Assembly (NCBI GenBank): GCA_024364735.1
Contig: JAGFNQ010000954.1
Span: 1,248,221 to 1,312,220 of the forward strand
DNA: 64,000 nucleotides
Direction of reading: 5' to 3'
Source of the DNA: Boesenbergia rotunda
Taxonomy: Eukaryota; Streptophyta; Magnoliopsida; Zingiberales; Zingiberaceae
The number at the start of each line of letters is the position of its first letter. Position 1 is the stretch's first letter. Shown one piece after another: positions 10,977 to 21,365 of this stretch. The notes under the pieces were generated by a model that was given only the letters and a program-made list of their open reading frames with translations, had not been told where the DNA came from and ran no database searches. The translations under genes were made by a program, and so were the position numbers.

Positions 10977-11570
10977 ATGGTGGAAAATTACACCATTGAG
11001 ACTAATAGGGAGAAGCGTCAGGGCCCTGTTATCTCCGTCGGGTCTGACGATCTGGAGGATGTTGAAACCCCTCACGAAGATGCACTGGTAATTCTTGCTT
11101 GTATAGCCAATTATGAGGTTAAACACATCTTTGTGGATACAGGTAACATCGTTAACATCCTTTATAAGGCGGCGTTGGACCAGATGCAAGTCGATGAAGT
11201 TGAATTACACCCTGTTTCCACTCCGCTCTTCGGCTTCATCGGATACCGAGTACAACCGATGGGACAGATCTAGTTGTCCCTGTCGCTGGGGGATGACACA
11301 CTACAGTGGACAAGGAGAACTTCTTTCATGATTGTAGATGCCCCATCGTCATACAATGCTATTTTGGGGAGACCAACACTCTGCTTTTTTCAGGCGGTGG
11401 TCTCAGTCTATCACCAGAAGTTCAAATTCCCGATGGGAGAGCAGGTGGTTGAAGTTAAAGGAGACCAACTATCTTCCCGGCGATGCTACAATGAGGAAGT
11501 TAGGACAGAAGCTCGCAATAACCCGAGGATCCATGATGTTATGCAAATCAACTTAGCTAATCCCTGAGCA
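10977..11570 (+). pseudogene. Tat-type gypsy aspartic protease, broken
   Basis: The retropepsin that processes the Gag-Pol polyprotein. The active-site triad appears as FVDTGNIVNILY at about 11132-11167, with the flap and end region including MIVDAPSSYNAILGRPTL (about 11328-11382). One in-frame TAG (11271-11273) splits an otherwise continuous frame. It precedes the reverse transcriptase region as usual. Confidence 0.8.
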
Positions 11571-11639
11571 AAGGAAGGAGCCAAAGAGGAATGCAAGGAG
11601 GTCGAGAGCGAGAAAGTACAAATTCATCTTTAACAGGCT

Positions 11640-12957
11640 AGAGGAATCACAAGAATTGCTGCCGATCTTGTGCCAGAACTTAAAAGTCGGTTGATCAGCT
11701 GCTTGGTGGATCATCAGGATGTGTTCGCGTGGGCTACTGAAGAAAACAAGGGAGTCCCTCCCACCTTGGCCACACATCGATTGCATATCACTCCAGGAGC
11801 CCGACTGGTAAAACGCAGGCGAAGATAGTTTGCTCCAAAGTAAGACAGGATAATCAGGTAAGAAGTCGCATGTTGAAGGTCGGGCATATCAGAGAAGTTC
11901 AATTCCCGACCTAGCTGACGAATGTTTTATTAGTCCCTAAGCCTGGGGGTAAATGACGGGTTTGTATCGACTTCCATGATTTAAATAAAGTCTGCCCTAA
12001 AGACTATTACCCTTTACCTCGCATTGATCAGTTGGTAGATTCGACTTCCGGCTGTAAATTTATTTCGATGTTACATGCATATCAAGGATACTACCAGGTT
12101 CCTCTTGTCCAAGAGAATCAAGAGAAGGTCAGAGCTTCGTAATGGTGGATGGCACGTACTGTTACAATGTCATGCCATCCGAGTTGCGCAATATAGGGGC
12201 AACCTATCAACGGATAATGGACAAGATGTTCCGCCACCAGATCGGAAGGAATATTGAAGTATATGTGGATGACATTTTGACCAAGACGGAGAAGGGGAAG
12301 GGCATGATTGCTGATTTGGAGGAGGCATTCGCTACCTTGAGGGCCAATGGACTGAAACTAAACCCCGCTAAATGTGTGTTTGGGGTGAAAAGTGGGTGGT
12401 TCCTTGGGTACATGGTAACGGAGAGAGGAATTGAGGCTAATACTGAGAAAGTGCAAGTTATCCTCAACATGTCATCTTCTCATAATTTCAAAGACGTACA
12501 ACGGCTTAATGGCAGAATTTCAGCCCTATCTCCGTTCATATCCAGATCTGGCGACAGAACTTTGCCTTTCTTTAAAATTCTAAGGAAAGAAGTCAAATTC
12601 GAATGGGATGATCAATACGAGAAGGCTTTTATAGATTCAAAAGCATACCTCTCTGAACTCCCCATCCTATACAAGCCGCTGGGAGGAGAGACGATATTTG
12701 TCTACTTGTCTGCAGCTGAACAAGTTGTAGGTTCTGCACTTATTCGCAAAGAAGACAATACTCAGTATCTCATCTATTTCTTTGGGCATCTCCTGAAAGA
12801 GGCAGAGACTCGATATACTACCCTTGAGAAATTGGCATATGCCTTAGTATTGATGGCACGAAGGCTGAGACCATATTTTTTGGCTCATCCCATCGTGGTT
12901 CTTACTAACAGTCCACTCGGGCGCATCCTCACAAATCCAGAGGCCTCGGGATGATTA
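11640..12957 (+). pseudogene. Tat-type gypsy reverse transcriptase and RNase H, broken
   Basis: The reverse transcriptase copies element RNA into DNA. The N-terminal part (11640-12140) is riddled with stops and frame changes but keeps VFAWATEENKGVP and LVPKPGG-like pieces. From 12142 a 270-codon frame is open: the catalytic motif YVDDIL (about 12259-12276), GLKLNPAKCVFGV, FLGYMVTERGIE, then the connection and first RNase H, ending with RPYFLAHPIVVLTN. The frame ends at 12954. Confidence 0.85.
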
Positions 12958-13482
12958 ATCAAGTGGACGGCAGAGTTGAGTGAGTATGGAGTTGAGTGCC
13001 ATCCCCGAACAGCTATCAAAGCTCAAGCTCTAGCCAACATTATGCTTGAAGCTGCCCTCAGACCTGAAGTTGGTGAAGTGTGGAAGATTTATGTTGCTGG
13101 CTCATCCAACAACAAGTATAGTGGGGTTGGGGTTCTGATGATTTCTCCTAGGGAAGACGTACTACAACTATCCATCTAACTCAACTTCCGAGCCACCATT
13201 AATGAAGCCGAATATGAGGTTCAAGTAGCCAAGCAAGTGGGGGCTACTCGAGTTATGTTGCATTCAGACTCTCAACTCGTGGCTCAACAGTTAAAGGGAG
13301 AGTTCGAAGTTAAAAATGAGCGCCTGCAAAGGTATGTGACTATATATGAGCAACTGAAATCTTCTTTTACTGAAGTCGTTCTGCAGAAGATATCTCGAGC
13401 GAATAATGTCAAGGCAGACGAGCTAGACAAATTTGCGAGCTCCCTTGTACTATGGACGCTGGAAGAGCCTAGTGCTTCATAA
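12958..13482 (+). pseudogene. second (archaeal-type) RNase H of the Tat element
   Basis: Tat-lineage gypsy elements carry an additional RNase H of archaeal/plant type after the retroviral one. Here IYVAGSSNNKYSG...GVLMISP lies at about 13087-13150, where family members have an Asp in the DGS motif; the Ala would remove a catalytic residue. ATINEAEYE (about 13192-13218) carries the active-site Glu, and LHSDSQLVAQQLKGEFEVK (13258-13314) the Asp. A stop at 13177-13179 separates the two parts. This domain identifies the lineage. Confidence 0.8.
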
Positions 13483-13548
13483 GGAGTTGTGGCCCAAATT
13501 GAAGAAGAAACTGTGAACACTGTATTACCTGACTAGAGAGAACCCTAT

Positions 13549-16459
13549 GTGGAATTCCTACGCAGTGAAGCAGTGTCAGCGAGTGATAAGGAAGTTCGAC
13601 TCATCTGTCGCAGGGCTTCCAGATTCACATTAGTCGGAGAGCAGTTATATAGAAGAGCATTCGCTCAACCGTTGCTCAAGTGTATTGGTCCAGGGGAGGT
13701 TGATTACATCATGCAAGAGGTTCACAAAGGCATTGTGGAAGTCATATTGGGGGGAGATCCATAACTAGAAAAATTATTCTGGCCGGATATTTTTGGCCCA
13801 CGCTGCAAGCGGATGCTACCAAATTTGTTGTCGGGTGCGAAGCTTGTCAAAAGCATCAACATATCACTCACCGCTCAACTGAACTACTTCGAGCCTCTGT
13901 TGTCTCATATCCCTTCAATCAGTGGGAAATGGACATTGTGGGTCCTTTCCCGATCGGACCTCAATAGAAAAAAGTTTCTATTGGTATTAGTTGACTACTT
14001 TTCCAAATAGGTCGAGGTTGAACCACTTGCACGTATCACGGAAGCCACCGTGATGAAGATCCTGCGGAAAAATATAGTTTGCAAGTATGACATTCCTTAT
14101 AAATTGGTATCGAATAATGACAGACAATTTGCAGAGCGCAAACTCAGAGAGTGGTGTGAAAGACTAGGTATTCGCTAGGCCTTCACCTCAGTCGCTTATC
14201 CTCAAGGCAACAGCCGGGCAGAAGTGGTCAACCAGGAGATTAATGGACCCAATATCAAGTGTCACGAATGAGTCTCAAATTTAGATATTTATAAATTGAA
14301 AACCCTTAGCTCACACAATTAAAAATGTAGTACAGGGGCCTCAAGTCGTATTTTTCCAATGACTAGTTAAGCGTGTTTAATTCAAGCTTGAAATGTGTCG
14401 TTAAATGTTTTGGGTTTTCTAATAAAATGGGGGTTTTTGTGATAAGGAATGAAATAACAATTCGGAATGAAATAGACTTAACTAAGCAGAAATGACTTAG
14501 GAAGTTACAGAAACTAAACTTAACCTATTTAACAACTAAGTAATTAAATTCAAGCGACAGAATTGAAATTTAAGAACTAATTGCAGAAAACTAATTGCAA
14601 GATAATGAAAACTAGATCAAAACATTGCTTAAGAACTCGACTTGAAGTGTAATGGAAACAAACTAGAACAACTTGAAGAATTAAGTGCTTAAAACTAAAG
14701 ATTATCCTAAATTAAACATCAAACCAATTCATTATCAAGACTTCCCTTTGCCGTCACACAAAGGTTGAGTTTGAAACCCTCCAACTCAAAAACCAATGAA
14801 GAAACCCTCCTTTGATCAGTTTGCAATGGAATGGTGTGAGCTCCTCTTCCTGATCGGTCACGGGACCGATCAGGACCTCTTCTGATCGGTCCCTCAGACC
14901 GATCAGAAGCATGTCTGTCCGATCACGGTGAACGTTCAGTAGCTGGAAAACTCCCCGATCTCCTCCTTGAAACGCTAAGTGTTGATCTCGCTCGGACACA
15001 CTCAGATCACTTCGGAGAACCCTTCCAAAGGCATCTGATTGCTCCGCTCGATGAGAAAACCAGCAATCAACGTAATCGATCCATGGACAGAGCGTCGGGG
15101 GAAACCCTCTCCCGAACTCCTTCAGCTGCGAGATTTTGATTAGCAAAACTAAACAAGAAAACTACCTCAATGATTTGAATCTTGAAAACAACGGATCTGA
15201 TGTTGGTCGCGCACGATCGGAGAAGAAAAACGATGAAGAAACGACCAAGAACGGAAGAAAAACTACGCTACTCGGCGACCTGGCGACGACCCAGATCTAT
15301 GCGGAGAAGTTTCGGTTTTATCAGTTAGAAATGAACGATTGTGATCGTTCTGGTCTCATCCGACAGTCAGATTAACTCGGATCAAGCCCAAACTCTCCAG
15401 ATCTCCATCAATGGTCAGGATCTGCTCCTCCTCAGCTGGGATCGTTCAGATCTACAACGGACGGCTCAAATTGCCCTAATCTTTGAATGGACGACTTAGA
15501 CCTCTTGAGCTTGATCCAACGGCGGGATGTTCTCTGATTTGGACCCAATTTTCAGATCATGATCTGTGGTCATGATTAACTCTATCTTGAACTCGGATTG
15601 ATCAGAAGCTGACAAATGGCTCAGATCACTCCGTTTCTTGATCGGACGACCCACATTGATCCATCTCTTGATCCCCTTGATTGAAGCCAAGTCCTGACTC
15701 AAATTTGACCCAATCTGATCTAGGTCCATGATCGTTCGAAGCTTACAAAATTAAATTCACATTTTAGTGCCAAAATATCTCAAATATAGAAAAATTTGAA
15801 TAAAAAGCTAAAATAGAGACAATTCATGAAACCTAATGTAAATGCAAACTTAAGCATATAAAAAGGGATCAAAACAAGGATTTGAGAACCTAAATTGATC
15901 AACAAAATGGTAATTATCAGAGATCATTAGAGGGCTCAAGATAAATCTAGATCATGTCGGAGGTAGTTGGGTTGAAGAACTCTTGAGTATCTTATGGTCG
16001 TACCGTACTACTCCCAAAGAAGGGACCGGTCAGAGTCACTTCAATTTGGTATATGGAGTGAAAGCGGTGATTCCTGTGGAAATAGGCGATGAGTCAATTC
16101 GATGACGACAATACAGTAAGGAAGATAATGATCAGGAATGACTAATTGACCTAGACTTGGTGACAGAAGTGCAAGATAAAGCAACTGCCCGACTAGCTAT
16201 ATACCGCCAACGTATGCAACAAATGTACAATCGTCAAGTGATCACTCGAACTTTCCAAGTTGGGGATAAGGTTTGGAAAAGAATCAAACCAGTCAGCGAC
16301 ACTGGAAAACTCGAGCCTCAATGGAGTGGACCTTACATCATTGTGAAAAAGCTTGCAGGAGGTAGCTATTACTTACAAGATGCTGAAGGCAAAGTTTGGA
16401 GAGACCATGGAATGCAAGTCACCTCCAGCTGTATCACACCCGGTGAGCCGAGTGAGTAA
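13549..16459 (+). pseudogene. Tat-type gypsy integrase, split by a solo LTR
   Basis: The integrase inserts element cDNA into the chromosome. The zinc-finger part is at 13690-13890 (HKGIVEV..., then CEACQKHQH). The catalytic core follows (WEMDIVGPFP-like) with several stops and frame changes. The gene is interrupted between 14240 and 15921 by a 1,680-bp solo LTR with GAGAT on both sides. After it the protein resumes at DHVGGSWVEELLSILWSYRT and runs to the C-terminal domain (16157-16459: VGDKVWKRIKPVSDTGKLEP, WSGPYIIVKK). Inactive. Confidence 0.85.
14241..15920 (-). mobile_element. solo LTR, copy A (1.68 kb) with GAGAT target duplication
   Basis: An insertion in the Tat integrase, bounded by GAGAT at 14236-14240 and 15921-15925. 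Its right end, ...ggtaattatca, and left part (gtcacgaatgagtctcaaat..., gtagtacaggggcctcaagtcgtattt) match the 2.66-kb insertion at 42640-45299. The left terminal dinucleotide is TA, where copy B has TG. No internal genes, primer-binding site or second LTR, so it is best read as a solo LTR; orientation is set only from the TGATAA...-type end read on the minus strand. It holds two CTGATCGGT...ACCGATCAG palindromes (14851-14908). Confidence 0.75.
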
Positions 16460-16560
16460 CACGTATTTATAAGCCTGTTTGTACTTCCTTGAAGCTTAAG
16501 TAATTAAAGAAATAGAAGAGATGTCTCACCAAGACCAAATGGAAGAGTCCAAGATCATAC

Positions 16561-17165
16561 CATCTTGTGTTGCCGAGGATGCCTAAGATGTGTAGACCTG
16601 GTCAAGATGTTGAGGATGCTCGACCGGGAGCAGTCGAAGACCCTACCATCTTGTGGTACCGAGGATGTCAAAGATGTGTAGACATGACAGAGGTATTAAG
16701 GATGCCCAGCTAGAAGTAGCCCAAGATTATACCATCTTGTGGTGCAGAGGATGCCCAAGATGTGTAGACTTGACCGAAATGTTGAGGTTGTTTGGCCGGG
16801 AGCAGCACAAGATCTTACCATCTTGTGATGTCGAAGATGCTAAGATGTGTAGACCTAGCTGAGGTGCTAAGGATGCTCGGTCGAGAGTAGCCAATGATCC
16901 TACCATCTTGTGGTGCCGAGGATGCCCAAGATGTGTAGACCTAGCCAAGGTGCTGAGGATGCTCGACTGGGAGCAACCCAATATCCTACCATCTTGTGGT
17001 GCCGAGGATGCCAAGATGTATAGACCTGACTGAGGTGTTGAGGATGCTTGGCCGGGAGCAGCCCAAGATCCTACCATCTTGTGGTGCCAAGGATGCCCAT
17101 GATCTGTAGACCTGGCCGAGGTGATGAGGATGCACGACCGGGAGCATCCCAAGCTCCTACCATCT
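16561..17165. repeat. tandem array, about seven 86-bp units
   Basis: Units begin catcttgtggtgccgaggatg and end near agatcctac; seven copies run head to tail, most 85-87 bp, diverged by several substitutions each. The array lies between pol and the antisense gene of Tat element 1. Tat element 2 has an array of different sequence in the equivalent place (35785-36241). Open frames across it are by-products. Confidence 0.88.
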
Positions 17166-17534
17166 TAAGGTGAGGTGTTGAGGATGCCAGGTCTTGTTCT
17201 TGCTAGCACAGGAGAATAACAATGCATCAAGTCCTTGCCTCCTCCTTAACATTAGACTTCACGGTTGCAAATAAGTTCATAAGGGGGAAGCGAGAGGCAC
17301 ATGCAACATAGTCACAATTCATAACCTGGGAAGCAAGGTGCAGAAAGAAAAAAAGATTTCATTCAAAAGATTGATTTTACATACTCTAGGACATTTTAAA
17401 AATAATAAATAAATAAATACAAAGACAAAGGGAGACTATAGCTCCTTCTCCTCCGCCGAGAGCTCCTCCCAGACTCGACCGACACTGAGAAAGCCCTGGT
17501 CGATACCCGGCTTCAGTGCATCGGCTTGCCAAAG
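17166..17534. other. spacer between tandem array and antisense gene
   Basis: No gene or repeat recognised. It may hold the 3' untranslated region of the minus-strand antisense gene. Confidence 0.4.
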
Positions 17535-19645
17535 TTATTGGACAGCTCCATTGAAGCCCTGCTTGAGCCGCTTCAACATATGGCCAGCCAAAATATCGTC
17601 AACTTCCTCAGATTGGAGGAATTTGGCCATGAATATCGCCTCTACCTCTGCTTGTCGGGACTCCTCGTCAGCCTTGTAGTTCTTCAATTCTTCTAAGGCT
17701 CGATCTCGAACAGTCATTAGCTCAGCTGCTTCAGAGGACACTTGATCCCGGGCTACCAGTGCCTCCTCGAGCTGCTCGGAGATGGTCGAGAGAAGTGACT
17801 TGGTTTGCCTGAGGTTCTCTTGTAGATCAGATACGTGAGCGGCAGCAACTTATATCACTATTTACTTCCCTGCTAGCTGATCTGCCTGCTCTTTAATCCG
17901 ACCATTGAGGGCCTCGGTCGACGATTCTAAGAGATGGACGTCTTTTGACAGGTTCGCCTCCGAAGATTGGAGTCACCCATTCTCTTAAGTCAGTTGACTC
18001 ACCTCTGTAGAGAGTGTTGTCGCTCTCTCGGATAGAAGTCGTTCTCGGTGGCGGGCACTGTGCAGAGACGACTCGGAGGCCAAAAGAGTGTCCAGGCAGT
18101 GGTCCACCTTGGTCCGAAGGTCTCTGCTAACCTCCTGCATTTGGCCTTCCTCGCAAGCTCGATAAACCTCTGCCTCTAATTCTGTCACTTGCTAGCGCAA
18201 GGCTTCGGTTTCCTGCTCGGGGATACGATAGCCTAGAAGGAGATAGTCGAAAGTGGCCTGACATAGCAAATAATAAGGGTCAGAAAAGAAGATAATAGTT
18301 ACAAGAGCGGACGGGAATTTTACATTTAGAAGCGATTCATATAAGTTAGCGATCACCCCAGCCGAACTCACCCCTCGGAGGGAATCGAGGTGTTCTCTGG
18401 TCCTCTCCCTCATGGCTTCTCAGCTCCTCGAAGAGGGCACGACAGAAGTGGCTTCGGAGTGGAGGAGGGGGAGAGGTTGGAGACTCGGTGCTTCGAATGA
18501 CACAACGGAGGAGGTCGAAACACCATTGTCGGTGTTGGAGGATGCTTCCCTAGAAGGGTGGCTCTCTGGTAGAGACTCCCTAAACTCCACGGGCTGGGGC
18601 TCCAATAAGGTCGCTCTCTCAGTCGCTTGGACCTTCTGGCATAGATGAGCGCTCGTGAACTTGGGCTCTTCCTATCTCACCCTCTTGCCTTTGGGACTGC
18701 CGTGGGAGACAACAGATGATTCGACCTTAGCCCGGGGCTCTGCCACAGTAGATAGCACCCTTCGATGGTGCTTGGAAAGGGGAATTGTATCCTCCTCTTC
18801 CTCCAGGATTGTGGGAGAAGCCTGGGTTGAGCGGGTTCTCCTCTTTCGGGGAGCAGGGGGAACCGATCACTTCCGGGGGAGGGGGGAGAGCAGTAGCTCG
18901 CTCTCCTCGTCCTCCTCATCGGGCAGGACAAGTCGTCTTCGTTCGAAAGGGACGAAGTCTGCTTTCCTGGTTGGCTCTGTCACTAACATAGGAGTCTGAG
19001 CTAGTGGTTCCCCCCTCACCACCTCCTGCCCCAACAGGAATAGGAGAAGGGTCGACTTCCTGAGCGTCAGGCAACTTCGGGGTAGTCAGCTCCAGGTCTT
19101 GAGTTCGCTCGAAATTATCGGAAGGCTCGACCAGCGGGGCAATAGAAGCTGGAGGTGGGGGCAAGGGCCCGCTCATCTACCAACTCCCATTTGAGAAGAT
19201 TGCTCATAGCTCGGGAGAGCATGACGTTCTCTACAACACACAAACAATGGATCATCAGTTAGAATAGATAAGTGTGTAATGAAATAGTGGACTTACTGAG
19301 ATCATGGCTAAAACTGATGACTTTGGGGCTAATCCCAACCCGATACAGGAGTTCTTCACATTGAACCAGGTTAGGGCCATGGAATTCCATTTGGGCCAAA
19401 ATACTTCTGGCTCGTTGATAACCCTGATCCTGCTGGAGGTCGCCCAAGTCCGGAGGAGAGGGTAAATCATCTCGCCAGGGAGTCAGGCAGAAGGGACGCT
19501 CAGAAAATTGAATAAAAAAAAAGCGCTCCTTCCATCCCTTATGGGACGAAGGGAGGCTTCCGATGAATTTAAGGTTGGGGTGACCAATAAAGCTAAAGGC
19601 TCCCCTAGAAACCAGGTTGGGGAGGAAGAAGTATTGGAAAGAACG

Positions 19646-19682
<37 letters not shown>

Positions 19683-20063
19683 CAAGGGTATGACAAATAG
19701 CCTGGATAGGATAAACATCCCGGCCATCAGAGCGAAGGCGTTTGGAGCCATTTGATGTAAGGGAATGTCGAAATACATAGAGATGACCATGAAAAAAAGG
19801 AGGAATCGGAAAATGAATGACAAACTCTACTTGCCTTAGGAAGAAGGTATAAAACCCTAAGGGGGATCTATCGGTGACTGGTCTATCCTAGGAACCCTGA
19901 CCTCTAACTCCGCCGAAATGTCATAGGACTCACAAGCGGCCCTCAGGGTGTTAGGTTTAACCTTCGACGAAGTGGCTTCATACCACTCCGGACGATACGT
20001 CTCTTCCCCTTCAGGTCTCTCCTTTTTACCCTGACCTTTCTTTCCCTTTCCCTCCTTGCCCAT
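17535..20063 (-). pseudogene. antisense accessory gene of Tat element 1, with two introns
   Basis: A gene of the 'putative gypsy-type transposon protein' kind, on the strand opposite to gag-pol, between pol and the 3' LTR. Exon 1 starts MGKEGKGKKGQGKKERPEG at 20063 and includes FPIPPFF...PLHQMAPN and YQRARSILAQMEFHGPNLV. A GT-AG intron of 66 bp spans 19296-19231, in phase 1. Exon 2 is Pro/Ser/Glu-rich. A second 66-bp GT-AG intron spans 18323-18258, in phase 0, after YESLLN. Exon 3 encodes a coiled coil and ends LKQGFNGAVQ at about 17535. Stops (18189-18191 and others), frame shifts and a poly-G run break it. A TATAAAAAGG box lies at 20220-20211. Its function is unknown. The plus-strand gene at 31827-34315 is the same gene in element 2. 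Confidence 0.75.
19647..19681. repeat. 35-base poly-G run
   Basis: Uninterrupted G run inside the antisense gene (poly-Pro on the minus strand), placed where the element 2 protein has normal sequence. It may be a true expansion or a sequencing or assembly artefact. Confidence 0.95.
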
Positions 20064-20653
20064 GATATTGAAGAAGAGAGGAAGACGGAGGCAAATAGGA
20101 CTTACACGCTAAGAAGAAGCTCTAACAAGAAAAACTCTAGCAGGCAAAGACGGGAGGCGCAAGTTCTGATAGTCGGTGGTGCAAGAAGACGGAAGGCCAC
20201 TTTCGCCTCCCCTTTTTATAAGGAAGGAGCAGCTATCGTGCGAAGGAATAGATGCACGACGCATGGAGGGTGAGAACTGCAAATCTCAAGGCATCGCAAT
20301 TCATTATACTCGTTGGTTGGTATGACCCGGCTAAGCATATCTGAGGGAAATCGCGTAGAAAGGACCTTGCCACGGGGCAATAATCTATTCGCACGAACAC
20401 TCTCTCACTATTAAGATACCCCATGCACCCTTAATTGATTATGGACAGCCATCAGTACAGAACCTTGGAACTCGTAAAGACTCTTAGATTAACTCAAATG
20501 ACCGCCTTGGACCAAGTGATGAATGTTTCGATTCCTAAGACCCAACAAGTTGTTAAGGAAGAAGGAATGGTAATATGGGCCCCACAGATACTACGCTTCC
20601 CCTCATCGTGCCACCAGCCTAATCAGTCAGCCCCACTTCCTTCGATTAGACTT

Positions 20654-20665
20654 GAAGGGGGGACT
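20654..20665 (+). other. polypurine tract of Tat element 1
   Basis: The run gaaggggggact directly precedes the TG of the 3' LTR at 20666, the position of the plus-strand primer in gypsy elements. Confidence 0.8.
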
Positions 20666-21365
20666 TGTGATAGGGATGAGCAATTAGGGGGACACGTGGC
20701 AAGGGAAAGCTATGTGGCAAGGGCCACCAAACTAGTGACCCGAGGTCAGACTGGGGATCGAGACTCCGAGACTATCTCGGGAGAATGGAGGAAGGTCCCC
20801 GAGGTCAGACCGGGGATCGAGCTCCTGAGACTATCTCAGGAGAATGGAGGAAGGCCCTTGAGGTCAACCCGGGAGATAAGACTCCGAGACTGACTCAGGA
20901 GAGTGGAGCCCAAAGAGCAGCGTAGGGATAAGAAAGCCAAGCTTCAAGAACCCTCTCCTCCTTCTAGAACAAGAAAGTCAGCAGGTAATTATTATTTGCA
21001 ACGCATGGTAATTAGGGTCTTAATAGTCACAATGGTCGTTACTAGAAGAGAACAGCCGTCAAGTAACGGATGACTAGGAAACGTTGAGGGGGAGGTGGGA
21101 ATACGTGGGGGGAAAGTGTCAGTTATATAAGATCCTTCGGCACCCAAGTAAAGGGGGGTAAGCTTTCAGAACTCAAATACTCGGATTCCTCGTTTTTCCT
21201 TACTAAATTCGACTTGAGCGTCGGAGAGGGCTCCACCGGAATTCCTTCCGGTGCATCCCTTTTACGCTCGTGTTAACTTTGCAGACATCGGCATCTTCTT
21301 CCCGTCATCATCATCGTGGGTTGTGCTTTGATGATTCGTCATTCCTGTCGTTCACTTCCGGAACA
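20666..21365 (+). mobile_element. 3' LTR of Tat element 1
   Basis: A 700-bp LTR starting TGTGATAGGG after the polypurine tract and ending TTCCGGAACA. It contains a direct duplication of gaggtcagac(c/t)ggggatcgag and (t/g)agactatctc(a/g)ggagaatggagg (about 20743-20860), a TATA-like tatataag (21124-21131), and the 3' part matched by 9265-9514. CACTA-like sequence starts directly after it. The reverse-oriented LTR at 30484-31239 has matching ends. Confidence 0.88.

Noticed and set aside
15136..15729. Short frames in solo LTR copy A (and 44289-44959 in copy B)
   Set aside because: The two copies do not keep the same frame, so coding selection is not supported.
16653..17152. Frames of 69 and 141 codons with internal repeats
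   Set aside because: They are readings of the 86-bp tandem array and shift between units.
20435..20893. 152-codon frame spanning the polypurine tract and 3' LTR of Tat element 1
   Set aside because: It crosses the LTR boundary and has no family motif; its open state comes from the direct repeats in the LTR.
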